Notes: a model not told the origin generated them from the letters alone. 64,000 nt of DNA from Cordilura impudica (GCA_963682025.1 OY821518.1:10158090-10222089), one strand, 5' to 3'; shown: positions 22,386 through 34,953, counted from the stretch's first letter. Program-made: numbers and translations.

Positions 22386-22498
22386 GATAAATTATTCTCC
22401 CAACTTTCATATCAATTTTGAGAGACATTGCCAACTGAAAATAATTCTTCCAACTTTCATACGTATTTTGAGAGGCATTGCCAACTGAAAATAATGTT
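22386..22498. repeat. Two-copy tandem duplication of ~53 bp
   Basis: Both units run from CCAACTTTCATA through TTTTGAGAG(A/G)CATTGCCAA to CTGAAAATAAT, with few differences. Confidence 0.8.
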
Positions 22499-23040
22499 TT
22501 TGTCGGTACATTGAGGAAACCAAAATTGTTAACCAGCAGTTTATCAGTCCAATGTTAAGTCACAAGCAGTTTGACGATACATTGAGAAAACCGGCATATG
22601 AATATTTAAATAAAAATCATTAAATTGTCAATTTTTAAATAAAATTCATTAAATTTCACACAGAAGGTACATAACTGGGTTGGTTAATAAATAATTTTAT
22701 AAGAGCCTAATGTATGCTCAATTCAATTTTAGCCAATTCACAATTCAACATAAATTTAATAAACACACACACAGCATTGTATAGTTTGTTATTTGAAGCT
22801 TAAATATTTGTTTTATGTATGTGTTAGTAGCAACTTTAAATGAATTTTACTCCAAAAAAATGTTCCAGATGGTGCAAATATTTAAATATTGTGGACAGTT
22901 ACATAAAAATACCTTTCAAATGGAATATTTTGTGTCAAAATCGGTTGATAACTAAAAGCGTAAAATCGGTCACAAGAAATCGCCTTGCCTATATATGTAT
23001 ATATTTAAAAAACATATTTTTTTATAATGTTATAATGAGT

Positions 23041-23335
23041 TTTTATCTCATCGAAATAAATTCTGAAGACTCCATAAACTATATATATTCTTGATCCTTG
23101 CAAAAGGAGAAGTTGATTAAGTGATGTCCGTCCATCTGTCTGTTAAAAACATTCTCCTGTGCGCAAAAGGTCGAGTACGTCATACAACTTAGGCTTAAAA
23201 TGTTCGTCATAATCTACAGCAGTTTGGTATTGCTTTTGGAGACACTCCGATATAATTTCATACAAAAAACTAAAAAGAGTGAAAATTTTTTATACATAAC
23301 ACAACATGCGCATATCGATATGTATAAGCTATGCA
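23041..23335 (-). repeat. Mini-me-like repeat, family B, uninterrupted copy
   Basis: Contains GACTCCATAAACTATATATA, TTCTTGATCCTTGCAAAAGG, GTCCGTCCATCTGTCTG and CTTAAAATGTTCGTCAT. The (GTCY)n run marks the mini-me type. It serves as the unbroken reference for the copy at 9297. Confidence 0.6.
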
Positions 23336-24689
23336 TATGTGTATTAGGGTGGCAGCTATTTGTTTTTCTTGGAATTTCAAGACGTGCGGGTCGGATTATT
23401 GTGACACTGGATCTAAAACTTTAGTGCGCAAAATTTTAGCCAAATTGGACAATGTTTTTTGGACGGTCATTGAGTTCAAATATGCATTTATATGTAAAAA
23501 TTATCAAAAAAAAAAAAAACATTTTTCACAAAAATTTTGATATTAATAAATGCGTTTCAATTAAATTAATTAATAAACCGTATTCTAGAGTAAATTATCT
23601 TTCTAATAAAACAACAAATTCTATTATCAAGTTGCAAAGATAATAAATGTGCCGCAGACAGCTTGATTAAGAAAATAGAGCCTACATTTTTAAAGACATT
23701 TAAATAATTTACAACAATAATATTTTTGCTTTCTCCTGATCCCAAAATGATGTTATGTAAAGTATTTTGCATCTCGTCTATTGTTGTGCCGTTCTACCTA
23801 TTTTTTAACGCTATTTCAAAATCTCTAATTTTACTTTTTCAAAAATTATTTTCAAGAAATTTACCGAAATCAACGATTGGACTTTAAGGTCTTATTAACA
23901 AAATATATGTGATTAAAAATGCCAAATATTGTAGGTATCCTGTTCTTAATATGGCCAGGGCAGCGTTTTATTCCAGCGGATTTGAAGAAAAACGTGATTT
24001 TTCATACTTTTTCAACTTTTAGGCTACATCTTTCTGTTGTTTTCATATTTGAAATATCTTTTATCAAAATATTATACTACTCGATATAATTTCTCAATCT
24101 TGTAAAGGTCAAATTGAAACACCATAAACTGTAAATCTTTAAGGTCAAATTTAAGATTTACATATTTTTAAAACCAAATATCGAAATAATATATATTTGT
24201 GGAAGGATTTCGATAAAACTTGTTGAAAATATTTTAGTAATTCTAAGAAATAATATTATGGACCTATTTTCTGAAATTAACCCGTGGGTACTCTTGATGT
24301 CAAATTGACTCTTTATGAAAATCTATAAATATTTTCTTCATCAGGATTTTTTTAAATAAATCAAATTTTATGTATTCATAAAACTCCTCAAATTTATTCA
24401 TTATTTTAAGAAAATATGTAGATTAATTATTTTTTATATTTAATACAGTATGTATAAACAAATTTGTATATCGATTGCTTATCTGCATCAATAATTATTT
24501 TAAAGAGAGTGTAAATATAAAAACTAATATTAAATATAAAAAACCGTTAATTTTGGGAAAAATATTTTTGGAAAATTATATCAAACATCTATGGAGTGCA
24601 TATTTTCATACATTTGTATGGAATGGGGTCGACTACTAGTTTGCCTATGCCTGGTACGTGTATGTAGTTGTAATACTAAGACTTATTAA
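23336..24689. other. AT-rich spacer
   Basis: TTAGGGTGGCAGC at 23345 resembles the end of the long-arm elements (TAGGGTGGCCC) but no partner end was found. No coding sequence. Confidence 0.4.
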
Positions 24690-25837
24690 AGTGTCGACAT
24701 CTATATGCGCAGGGGGGTAAATTTCAAAAACAGCGTACCATGTAAGCGTAACATGTGAGTCGTAAGACAAAATGTGATTCCATTAGTGAAAAAATTATGA
24801 TATTCTGATAACCTGTTTGAAAATTAAAAATTAAAAATAAAAAATTAAAAGAAAAATTAAAAATAAAAAATGAAAGATGAAAAATTAAAAATTAAAATCG
24901 AAAAAATAAAAATGAAAAATAAAAAAAGAAACCTGAAAAATAAAAAATTAAAAATAAAAAATGAAATATGAAAACCAAAAAATTAAAAATGAATAATGAA
25001 AAATTAAAAATTAAAAATGAAAAATAAAAAAATAAAAAATTAAAAATAAAAAATGAAAAATTAAAAATAAAAATGAAAAATAAAAAATTAAAAATGAAAA
25101 ATAAAAAATGAATAATGAAAAACGAAAAACGAAGAATGAAGAATAAAGAAACAAAAATGAAAAATGAAAAACGAAAAATGAAAAATAAAAAATGAAAAAT
25201 GAAAAAATGAAAAATGAAAAAAAAATTAAAAATGAAAAATGAAGAATGAAAATGAAAAATAAAAAATGAAAAATAAAAAATGAAAAATAAAAAATTAAAA
25301 AAAAAATAAGAAGAAATGAAAAATAAATAATAAAAATTGAACAATAAAAAATTAAAACTAAAGAATTTAAAATAAATGAAAAATGAAAAACTAAAATTAA
25401 AAATGAATAATGAAAAATAAAAAATGAATAATGAAAAATAAAAAATGAAAAAAGAAAAATGAAAAATAAAAAATTAAATATAAAAAATTAAAAAAAGAAT
25501 GAAAAATAAAAAATTAAAATTGAAAAAAGAAAAATAAAAATTGGAAAATGAAAAATGAAAAAAAAAAATTAAAAATTAAAAATAAATAATTAAAAAAATT
25601 AAAAATAAAAAATTAAAAATTAAAAAAAAAATTAAAAAGGAAAAATGAAAATTAAAAAGCGAAAAATTAAAAATAAAAAACGAAAAATTAACCGGTTAAA
25701 ATAATAATAATAAATATTTTTATATTAACAGAGCCCCTGCAGTTGATTGCTTTCTGTTTGATTTTAAGAAAGTGCTATAAAAAAACTTTAATTACTAGAT
25801 GTTTACACATCTCCCCTGAGATCGGACTCACATGATT
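24690..25837 (+). mobile_element. Family D element with heptamer array, copy 2
   Basis: Left end GTCGACATCTATATGCGCAG, then ACAGCGTACCATGTAAGCGT and TGAAAAAATTATGATATTC. The array is at about 24815-25690. Right end: CAGAGCCCCTGCAGTTGATT, TAGATGTTTACACATCTCCC, TGAGATCGGACTCACATGA. No protein is encoded. Confidence 0.75.
24815..25690 (+). repeat. A-rich heptamer array in family D copy 2
   Basis: Degenerate 7-bp units (AAAAATA, AAAAATG, AAAAATT, AAAAACG) over about 0.88 kb. The minus strand yields a 150-codon Phe/Ile/Ser frame that is a by-product of the period. Confidence 0.85.
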
Positions 25838-26389
25838 TTTTATTTATTTTTCTACATGCTTTCAAACATAAAATATGTTAGTTTTCACTACTCGAGCTAC
25901 CCCTTCGATTCCAGTTTCTCATTTACTGCTCGAGCAGCTCGATAGTCAATGATGTATTGTACACGCCATCATTCAAAATCATGTGATATGAATTGAAATA
26001 AAACTCTTTTTAAATATCATTAATAGAAAAAAAGAGAAAAAAAGTAAACGTTCTGTGATACTAGCGTTAAGATCAATTTGTGTGTGTACTGTGTTGCCAT
26101 CATTTATTTATTTTATTTATTAATTTACAATTTCTGTGTCGTAAAGTCCAGTTTTTTTTAGATCAATAAGTGACTACAATTAAAAGGATGAAATATAGAA
26201 TCAATTGAAATAAAAATATACACTGCTGAAAAAAGCAGACGAAACCTTGGGTGAAAAATTAAAATAAATTGATATTTTTATTTACACGAAATTTGACCGT
26301 AAGGAAACTCCTTTTTACAATTGAAGAAGAATTGTTTCTTATTTTATGAAAATGAAATAAAAAGTATTTTTTATTTCTCTATTAGATAT
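25838..26389. other. Spacer with a repeat shared with 29.2 kb
   Basis: GATATGAATTGAAATAAAAC followed by an AGGAAAAAAAGA-like stretch and TTTTATGAAAATGA (25985-26360) resembles 29180-29300. No gene is seen. Confidence 0.4.
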
Positions 26390-26394
26390 TGATT

Positions 26395-27146
26395 TTATTG
26401 CTTACGCGGATGATTTTAATTTAATCCTAAAATCAGACAAGAAAAGGAATCCGACAATTAACCTAAATTATCTGTTTGATGACATCGAAAACGAAAACTT
26501 GTGTGCTCAGGTGCTATACCTTCTATTGCTAAATGTAAATCAACTCATATTTGCAGAAAACAAAAATGCAAATGTACCATTAGTTCAGGTTCCACAACTT
26601 TAACCCAAGTTGAATGCTTCAGGATACTTGGCCTCCATATACATAAATACAAGATACAGATGGAATAGTCACATAGATTACATAGCCTCTTCTTTAGCAA
26701 GCAGACTCAAGATAATTAGAAGTCTATCTAATCCCAAATTGAACTGCAATACATATGCCATCATGTACGTTATAAAATCAATTCTCATTTCAAAAATTAG
26801 CTACGCTTTGGAAATTTTTGGACATGCACCTAAATTTCAGTTACGTAAACTTAAAACCATTATTAATACCGCAGTGAGACTAGGTTTAGGAGCATTTCGC
26901 TCAACGTCTATAAACAATATGCTTTTTGAATCAAACATATCACCAATAGAAACGCGAACCGCTGTAGTAACAACGAAACTTTTGAAAACTCTAATCTTTA
27001 GCAACAACACCCCCATATATCGGCTCGTACAGAAATGCAAAAATACCAAAAGAATCCCAAAAATACCATCAGAAATCTATCATGCAATACAAAATTGCAA
27101 TAAATTTTGCCTTCCTTTGGAAACAATTAAAACAAGTACAACATAA
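26395..27146 (+). pseudogene. Reverse transcriptase C-terminal part, I-like
   Basis: DFIAYADDFNLILKSD at 26395 is the YADD catalytic block. A stop near 26601 breaks the frame. From 26610 the frame RWNSHIDYIASSLASRLKI, then SYALEIFGHAP and KLKTIINTAVRLGLGAFRST, is the conserved post-catalytic region of non-LTR reverse transcriptases. It ends at 27146 and the downstream domain is in another frame. Confidence 0.75.
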
Positions 27147-27235
27147 ATTCTCCTTGGCTCCTACAAGATCATACCATTAATATATCTCTCCACTACATCA
27201 CCAAGTCAACGTGTAGTCCCAAACAATACTGTCTG

Positions 27236-28055
27236 ATGTTTAATGAATTGAAAAATAATCTATATGACTACGTCTTTCTTTTTACAGATGGATCAAAGTC
27301 AGTAAACCTTACTTCTTTTAGTGTAACAAAGGAGGACAGTGTAATAAAGTCAAGCATCTTACCAGAATTCAGTACAATATACTCTGCTGAACTAATTGCA
27401 ATATATGAGGCTACAAAATACGCATCCCAATATAGGGGTAAATTTGCCATCTGCTCTGACTCGTTAGCAACGCTACAATCCCTTTTAAACACCAATAATA
27501 CAAATTTCTACATTTGTCAAATAAGAAATATTCTTATGCATAAACAACCAAATATGGGTTCCTGGACACTCTGGTATTGTGGTAACGAATTTGCCGATAT
27601 CATTGCAAAGGGAGCTAGCGCATATCCACTAATTACCACGCGAAATTTTAATTATAGTGATTGGAACAAATTTATATTTAAATATTTTGATAAGAACAAC
27701 AACATTAATTTAATTAACAACTCTTCGATTTGGTACAAAAGATTAAACCAGGAAATGATAGATTTTAACTTCTTGTCCAGGGATGGTATACTGGATGTAC
27801 TAGAAAAGATATTATTAACTTACTCACGGAGACCTTATGAACATACCCTCACCACAAATTTGCAATTGTTTAACATCAACAACACCAACAATTACACATC
27901 TTCTTTTACATTGTCCAAAATTTACTAATCAAAGACAGGAATATTTTAACGACATCGAACCCATACGATGTTTGTCACATCCGTGTAAAAACAACATCCT
28001 AAAAATAATAAATTTTCTTAAAGAAACAAATACATATAAAAGTATATACTTATAA
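27236..28055 (+). pseudogene. RNase H and Cys-rich tail of I-like element
   Basis: RNase H landmarks in order: FLFTDGSKS (first Asp), YSAELIAIYEATKYA (Glu), ICSDSLATLQSLL (Asp) and GNEFADIIAKGAS (final Asp block). After a frameshift near 27830, CNCLTSTTPTITHLLLHC PKF gives the C-x-C..H..C tail usual at the end of such proteins; this frame ends at 28055. Frameshifts make it inactive. Confidence 0.75.
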
Positions 28056-28080
28056 GTAATGTAATATAACTAATATTTAA

Positions 28081-28850
28081 CAAGAAAATTATAGTCGGTC
28101 TAGACCGATTATATGATACCCTATACCATGCGTTTAGAGACCCTATCTCATAGGCCCAACTAACTGGACATAGAAAATAAGCATAAACAAAATTTGAGTG
28201 GGATTTTTATTAATTTTTTTGGCTGCAGATATGAAAAAGTTCATATCGGATGCTATATCTATGTGAGGCTAGGCCCAAAAATGGACCGATCCTGGCCATG
28301 TTTGGTAAAGTCTCTTGAATTTTGCAAAAATATATACAAACAAAATTTGAGAAGAATCAGTACAATATTTTTGTTTTTTGATAGATTTAAGTGAAGATCG
28401 GGAAGCAGCTCTATATGGGGCCTATGACAAAGAGTTGTCCCATAGGGATCATTTTTGGACTACTGATTAATGGATGTAATAAACACATACAAACCCAATT
28501 TGACTAAGATTTATATGATAATTTGGATCTTATGGCAATTTAAGTCGATTTCATAGGGGTCATTTGTATGGGGGCTAGGTCTGAACATGGACCGATTCTC
28601 ACCAATTTCAATAGCGTTCATCCTATGGCCGATAAAAGCTTATATGCCAAATTTCATCAAAATATATTCATATTTGCGACCTGCAGTTTGATTACAAGCT
28701 TTACATGGACACACAGACGGACGGACGGTCGGACAGACATCGTTAAATCGAATCAGATAGTGATTCTGATTCGATCGGTATAATAAAAGATGGGTCTAGG
28801 TCAAATATTTTTGGTAGTTACCCAAACCACATAGTGGTATAGGGTATAAA
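28081..28850 (+). repeat. Family A mini-me-like element, copy 4
   Basis: Has the palindrome-like 5' end (TAGTCGGTCTAGACCGATTA), ATACCCTATACC, the GGAC run, the GAATCAGATAGTGATTCTGATTC hairpin region (28750-28774) and TGGTATAGGGTATAAA. It lacks the CAAACAGCAGCACAAAGTCA segment found in copies 1, 2 and 5. Confidence 0.75.
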
Positions 28851-28858
28851 AATAAAAT

Positions 28859-29330
28859 TACCTAGAATTTGCACTCTAATTTCGAGGGATAATAATAAAT
28901 GACCTCAGACAAATCTGCAAAGCCTAAACTGTCGTAGTACTCGAGATATATGATATAGAATAATTATTTTGTATGGGAGGTGCCACGCCCACTTATCTGA
29001 TCCCGCCCATATTCGGCATAGCTACTAACATTGGTGACCTCACACAAATGTGTGTCATAGTTCTCATTATATATGGTATTAAAAAGTTAACTTTTTAATA
29101 GGAGGTTTCAAGCGCACTAAAAATATTAAAAAAATGTATAGCCTGTAGATTCTTGCAAATACACAATAAGACTGTAAAAATTTCATCATTTAAAATCATA
29201 GAATATGAATTGAAATAAAATTCTATTTGAAGGACATTAACAGGAAAAAAAGAAAAAAGGGAATTGTAAGAATATTTTATGAAAATGAGAAAAAAATTAT
29301 TTTTATTTTGTCTGTTACAATTTTTTTGAT
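28859..29330. repeat. Helitron-end fragment and GGTGCCACGCCCAC-type repeat
   Basis: CCTAGAATTTGCACTCTAAT TTCGAGG at 28860 is a Helitron 3' fragment. TATGGGAGGTGCCACGCCCA at 28972 recurs in altered form at 43050. 29180-29300 matches part of 25985-26360. These are mixed old fragments with no coding sequence. Confidence 0.5.
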
Positions 29331-30060
29331 ATATTTCCAAAAACACATTTTTAGCTATTTTGGCTAAACAATTTTGATTAGCCGATTTTTTATGCAAAAT
29401 GTGTTATTTCACAAAAATAAATTTATATCTTATTTGTCGATAACATTGTGGAGGGTATTAATGTTTTAAAAGTATTGTTTAAAGAAACAAACATCTGTTT
29501 CACCATCTCTTATAAACATATATAAATACCAAATGAAATGTTGCTGCAACATGCTGCTCTTATTATTTTTATGCAAACAAATTAAATTGACTTAATGTAA
29601 TTCTCACGTTATATTGTTACAAAACAATGATGTTTTACATGTCAACAAAAAAAAAAACGTAGATTTCGATTTAGATTAGATTATGTAAAAAAACCATTTA
29701 ATTTTTCATTACAATTTTTAAACAAATAAAACTAATGAAGGTAATAAAAGTCATTAAATGACGAAAAACATATTATGTATTTGAAATAATAATCATACTC
29801 TGAATGTCGTATGTGAATGAGCGAGCGGGTGGTTATTTAGTTAAAATGAAAATTTTCCAATCAATGATTACGTTAGTATTTGTTGATTTTCTTTTTTACA
29901 TTTTTTAATTTTATACTATTGTTTAAACAATAATATAAATGTGTAGATTTAACCAAAACTTGATGACAAACAAAATAGAAACTGTAACAAATTCGCTTGT
30001 TTACTCACCAGTGGGTATTTGGATGGCGAAGTTAGTAAGTCAAGCGTGTCATTAGGTGCG
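29331..30060. other. Upstream flank of the lectin gene
   Basis: AT-rich, with an A-run at 29647. No frame. Regulatory sequence is expected here by position only. Confidence 0.4.
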
Positions 30061-30069
30061 TCTGGTCAT

Positions 30070-30080
30070 CATCAGTTTAC
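30070..30080 (+). promoter_or_regulatory. Possible initiator of the lectin gene
   Basis: ATCATCAGTTTAC contains the arthropod initiator TCAGT (A at 30074). A donor-like AAAG|GTTTGT follows at 30115, and a pyrimidine-rich acceptor ends at 30279, 28 bp before the ATG. Together they would make a short untranslated first exon. No TATA box is seen. This is by pattern only. Confidence 0.25.
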
Positions 30081-30307
30081 ATAGAATAAAGACCAATGAC
30101 CGTAGCTGCAACAAAGGTTTGTTGTATTTGTGTTGTTTTTCTTTTTCAGTTGGATTAGTATTTGAAAAAGTGTATGCGAATTTTAAATTATTTTTGGTCA
30201 CATTTCATTTTCGAACTTCAAACGTAACAAGTGTTTAAAATTTAGGTATCTTTTTAAATTTTTATTTCTTTTTTTTTAGTTAAAATTGAAAGCAGAGTTT
30301 AGTGAAA

Positions 30308-31207
30308 ATGTCGGTGCTACGTACCATGTTATTATTGGCTTTAGGAGCCACCCTGTCTATGGCTCAAAGACGATTAGCCCTACCTGATCCCAGAAGTTGC
30401 ACTAATCGTAAGTATTTGTAGTTAGATTACTTTCATATTGCAAAAGTCAGCTTTAATAGATTTAATTTTTTTTTAAATAAATTATAAATAAAATAGTGAA
30501 ATAGTATGGGAAAAAGGATGAATATATTCTTGTTTTAACTGTACAAAATAACAATGGCACCATTTCTTTAAAATTGCATAAAAATATTAAATTTTTGACG
30601 GAAAAATTTTCTAACATTTTCATATTTGTTTCTTGAATACTGTCTAGGTGTACGACATGCTTCGTATCGTGATGCTCGTGGTGTTTCACATTCCTACTTC
30701 TTCAGTTGGGAACATGCTCCCACTCGCAGTTTAGAAGTCGATTGGTTAGATGCCCGTAACATTTGTCGTCGTCATTGCATGGATGCCGTTTCGCTAGAAA
30801 CTCCACAAGAAAACGAATTTGTTAAGCAACGTATAGCCCGTGGTAATGTACGCTATATTTGGACTTCGGGACGTAAATGTAACTTTGCTGGTTGCGATCG
30901 TCCCGATTTACAACCACCAAATGAAAATGGTTGGTTCTGGTCTGGTTCGGGTGGCAAAATTGGTCCCACTTCACAACGCAATACCGGTGATTGGTCTCAA
31001 ACTGGTGGCTATAATCAACCACAACCCGATAATCGTGAAGCTGCCCAGGGTAATGATGAATCTTGTCTTTCCATTCTCAACAACTTTTACAATGATGGCA
31101 TTAAATGGCATGACGTGGCCTGCCATCATCTCAAACCATTCGTCTGTGAAGACTCTGATGAACTTTTGAATTTTGTACGCTCACGTAATCCTGCTCTTCG
31201 TCTGTAA
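30308..31207 (+). CDS. Secreted C-type lectin-domain protein, 219 aa
   Basis: Two coding exons, 30308-30407 and 30648-31207, joined by a 240-bp GT-AG intron (AATC|GTAAGT..GTCTAG|GTGT) that keeps the frame. A signal peptide is evident (MSVLRTMLLLALGATLSMA, then QRR). The C-type lectin fold covers about residues 50-205 with the expected cysteines (RRHC, GRKC, DESC, VACHH, FVCED). QPD in QPQPDNREA and WHD in IKWHDVAC sit where calcium lectins carry QPD/EPN and WND, so galactose-type binding is possible, with His replacing Asn. The protein resembles conserved single-domain fly lectins; I do not assign an orthologue. Role (cuticle, immunity or matrix) is unknown. The ATG context GTGAAAATG is good. 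Confidence 0.92.
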
Positions 31208-31645
31208 AATGTCATGTCAAGAGACCTAAAAAAATACCCATTACCACCTCTTTCTGATCTATGGATAATTGTTGTACGTGTCTGTGTTGTTTAGCAAACA
31301 ATCATTAAAAAAATCGTCGTCTTGTATTTTGTAGTGAAATGAAAAACAAAACAAAAAAATATTTTAAGTTTAAATTTATATAAAAAAAAGATAATAAGGA
31401 AAAACAAAAAAATAATTTATATTTTTTAGAAAAAAAAACCCCTGTTATTGTTTATTCATATTTTTTGTTATACGAAATTCATTTTGTTATGGATGAATAT
31501 TTGTTCTTTATGTATAAAATTTGTTGTCGTTAGTTAAACAAAACATCATCACATTTAAAATTATTTGGTTTGAAAATATTTTCAAAATTCATTTAAAAAA
31601 AAAAATGCATTTATTTAAATAAATAAAACAAAATTATACGAATAG
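31208..31645 (+). other. 3' untranslated region of the lectin gene
   Basis: AT-rich tail after the TAA. Clustered AATAAA signals near 31617-31627 are the likely polyadenylation site. Confidence 0.5.
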
Positions 31646-31785
31646 TTTGGGTTTTATTTGAAACTAGCCAAAAACAAAAAGAAGCATACATAAATTTTAA
31701 GCGATCTGTCTGTCAAACAAAGTTTATTTTAAACTCATAAAATTAGATTTAAAAACAAAAACCCTTTTAAACAATTTCTATCACC

Positions 31786-32747
31786 CCTGTTCTTGAAACC
31801 ACTATCACAAAAAAGAACTCGTAAATGAAAAAATTCTTAAATCTACGAGTTTTTTGCTGTTCTCTAATTTCAATAAGAATATTTTTTCTCGTTTTAATTC
31901 ACATAGAAAAGGCTTTATGAAATCAAAACAAATGCCCTTTTTTTTCTACTAAGCAGGTCTTAAGAGATAAAAAAAAAAAAACTAATTGATATTAAACTCT
32001 AACATGTTTTTTATTGAACCTTGTCATTATTTTAAAAAATTAGGCATTAATTTTATGAAAAAAAAAAAACGATTTTAAAAACGTCTACATTTTGCGTTGA
32101 TTTAAAAAAAAACTCGTAATAAGTGGTCGATGTTAATAAAACACACTTTTTGCGATGATGCTGTTCTATAACTATAATAAAAACTTTTTATTTACACAAC
32201 CTATTTTCCATTATAATTTTTTCAATTATAACATAGATTCTTTATGCACTAATTATTGCAAATAAAGGAATTAAAAAAAAATTTTTCATCAAATCACATA
32301 TTTTTATTTTTTTTTGCATATGTTCGAAACAGTAGTGATGCCAGTCAAATCCAATTTATTTGAATATCGAAATTTTTTTTGGTGATGCCTAACTTTTTAA
32401 AAATAGAAAAGTCATTTTTAATTGAATGAAATTGAAGAACAAAAACAATCAAATGAACAAATAAGTTTTTATTTTAAAAGAAAATATTTTTCTTTATACT
32501 TTTTCTATAAACTTAAGAAAAAACATGCACAAAATACTTAAAAGTTTTTTGTGAAACTGAATAAAGAACCATATGGCACCTCGGTTTCTAGATAACATGT
32601 TCTTAACTCAAACATATAGTTCTTAACTCAAACATATGTTTCCATTAAATAAATAAAAAAAGTGGTTTCAAGAAACCCAAAATTTCAATTTCATGTGATT
32701 TTAAATTCACTCTTATTCAAATAACAACGTTTCAAGAACAGGGCTGT
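31786..32747. mobile_element. ~0.96-kb element with CCCTGTTCTTGAAAC ends, copy 1
   Basis: CCCTGTTCTTGAAAC near the left end is inverted at the right end (GTTTCAAGAACAGGG). An inner GTGGTTTCAAGAAACCC and AAACCACTAT also mirror. The interior shows no protein. The body from 31849 is repeated at 36643-37579 at very high identity, which establishes it as a unit. A three-base TAT flanks both sides, a weak hint of target duplication. Confidence 0.7.
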
Positions 32748-33438
32748 ATGTTAATATTGTGTAGGTCAGTAAAAAAGTTTTCAGTACAGTTAATTTAAAA
32801 TACACATTCTATTGTTTGCCGAATAAATATTTTGTTTTAACTTTTTTTTTAACAATTATTCAAATCAAATTGCTGTACTAACGGGTTTTTTTCGGTGTCG
32901 TTTCAGTCATTTATAAATGACCTAGGGCAAGAAAAATCTTTAACATGCACTTTCCCTCGCAAAAGTTTACTCAATTAAAATTGCAAATTTTTTTTATCCT
33001 TGCAGTCCTGCAGGTTTGTGTTAAATGTTTACAAAGAAAACAATGTTTATTACAGAGAAATTGAAGCTTAAACACCCCATCATAAATTTACATCAAAAAC
33101 ATGTCAATATTCTTAGAAAAAAAAAAGTTGTACAGTAGGAAAAACCTTAAAATTACAACAATTAACCCTTAAGTAGATATTAGGTCCTAGCCAGGAATTT
33201 TTGAACTTTTTCTTATTTTTTTTACCTAGATAACATCGGCAGACACTCCAAATTTTTTATGAATTCCTCAATAAAGGTATTTTGTGTAGAAAAGTTCGGA
33301 AGAAATAATATATTTTTATCTGTGGGCGTGGCAATTATTCTCACGAAATTTTTATTCATATTTGTACCTCCAAGGCCCAGCCAGGCCCTGCACTCTTACA
33401 TATAGACTGTACTAAATAAAATCAAAGCAAAACATAAA
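32748..33438. other. Spacer, nothing recognised
   Basis: AT-rich with no clear frame or repeat. Confidence 0.45.
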
Positions 33439-34196
33439 CAAGTAAGAAAATTATAGTCGGTCTAAACCGACTAGGCCTAGGCCCAACTAATTGGATACAG
33501 AAAATAAACATAAACCAATTTTGAGTGGCATTTTTATTAATTTTTTTGGCTGCAGATATGAAAAAGTTCATATCAGATGCTATGTCTATATGGGGACTAG
33601 GTCCAAAAATGGACCGATCTTGACCATGGTTCGTAAAGTCTCTTGTATTTTGGGAAAATATATACAAACAAAATTTGAGATGAATCAGTGCAATATTTTT
33701 GTTTTTTGATAGATTTAAGTGAAGATCGGGAAGCAGCTCTATATGGGGCCTATGACTAAGAGTTGTCCCATAGGGATCTTTTTTAGACTATTCATTAATG
33801 GATGTAATAAACACATACAAACCCAATTTGACTAAGATCTATATGACAATTTGGATCTTATGTCAATTTATGTCAATTTTATAAGGGTCATTTGTATGGG
33901 GGCTAGGTCTGAACATGGACCGATTCTCACCAATTTCAATAGCGTTCATCCCATGGCCGATAAAAGATCAAATACCAAATTTCATCAAAATATATTTATA
34001 TTTGCGACCTGCAGTTTGATTACAAGCTTTACATGGACACACAGACGGACGGACGGACATTGTTAAATCAACTCAAAAAGTGATTCTGATTCGATCGGTA
34101 TAATTAAAGATGGGTCTAGGTCAAATATTTTTGGTTGTTACAAACAGCAGCACAAAGTCATTATACCCAAACCACATAGTGGTATAGGGTATAAAA
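33439..34196 (+). repeat. Family A mini-me-like element, copy 5
   Basis: Starts CAAGTAAGAAAATTATAGTC and ends ACCACATAGTGGTATAGGGT. It lacks the ATACCCTATACCATGCGTTT segment near the 5' end. It has CACACAGACGGACGGACGGA and the CAAACAGCAGCACAAAGTCA segment. Confidence 0.75.
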
Positions 34197-34629
34197 AGCA
34201 CACGCAACAAAAAAGTCTTTCTGTACTTTTATTTCGAAGAATTACGCTAGTTGCCAACAAAATGTTCTTTTTACTAGTGATTTTTAACAATTATAACAAT
34301 TATTTATTGCTTTTGTATAAAAAGCAGAATCAACATCTCATCAACGCTCAACACTCTTATATAGGTTGACCTGTTATATGCCTTTATTTCGAGCAACAAT
34401 GTCCTTGAATCAAAATCTCTGGCGGTTTTAAGATTCGATGATAGCCGTACTAGGTTATTTCGGTCTCAGACTGACAAAGCAGCTCCAATACGAGACATTT
34501 GAAACTTACTAAATATAACCCTAAAAAACAATTATAAACCGCATGAAAATATTACAGTAGATGAGCATCTTTTTCCGTTCAGAAGAAGAACAAAGTTTAC
34601 ACAGAAGGTAGTATGTATATATACTGTCA
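34197..34629. other. Spacer, nothing recognised
   Basis: Slightly less AT-rich than its surroundings, but no frame over 60 codons and no repeat match noticed. Confidence 0.4.
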
Positions 34630-34953
34630 GAGAGCAGGGTGCAATTTCTAGGAAACTTTATTTCTCAACTTAGCCAATTCACAAACCAACACATTTTTAG
34701 TTTATTATTATTGTGAATGAAGAAAACAAAATCAATCAGCCCAATTACGAATATTCTCAAGGAATTTCTTTCTCACGGAAAATACATTTCTCGAGAAAAA
34801 AATCCTCCAATTATAAATTCCGCGTGAACAAAAAAATTAATAAGTGGCATCATCGAATTTTGAAGCCAGTTGTTTTGCTTATTGACAATTAATTTTCTAT
34901 TTTTTTTTTGTGTGTGCAAACGAAAATTTATTTTAAAGAAAAATTAAATAAAA

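Larger units (their letters stand above)
21756..22995 (-). mobile_element. Short Helitron (H5), interrupted or rearranged
   Basis: The 3' end CTAG plus the hairpin GCGCTCGAAATTCGAGTGC is at 21756-21795. The family's 5' half (ACACACACACAGCATTG, GTGTTAGTAGCAACTTTAAA, CGGTCACAAGAAATCGCC) resumes at 22735-22995, with about 0.9 kb of foreign sequence between. The 5' terminus is eroded. Confidence 0.6.
26390..28078 (+). mobile_element. 5'-truncated I-like non-LTR retrotransposon
   Basis: The remnant starts inside the reverse transcriptase at the catalytic FIAYADDFN and runs through the thumb region, an RNase H domain and a Cys/His-rich tail to an AT-rich 3' end near 28078. RNase H behind the reverse transcriptase is typical of the I group. 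Loss of the 5' part is the usual outcome of incomplete reverse transcription. A family A element abuts the 3' end at 28081. Confidence 0.75.

Noticed and set aside
23566..23772. 68-codon minus-strand frame
   Set aside because: No homology, no splice context and AT-rich composition; chance length.
24892..25344. 150-codon minus-strand frame rich in Phe, Ile and Ser
   Set aside because: It is the reverse translation of the A-rich heptamer array; the 7-bp period gives stop-free frames by composition. The same holds for frames at 42451-42669 and 51468-51701.
30626..30647. ATG at 30626 as the lectin start
   Set aside because: It lies in the intron. The spliced form restores a signal peptide and a continuous frame from 30308.
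30822..31169. Alternative frames inside the lectin exon
   Set aside because: They overlap the C-type lectin frame, which alone has domain and splice support.
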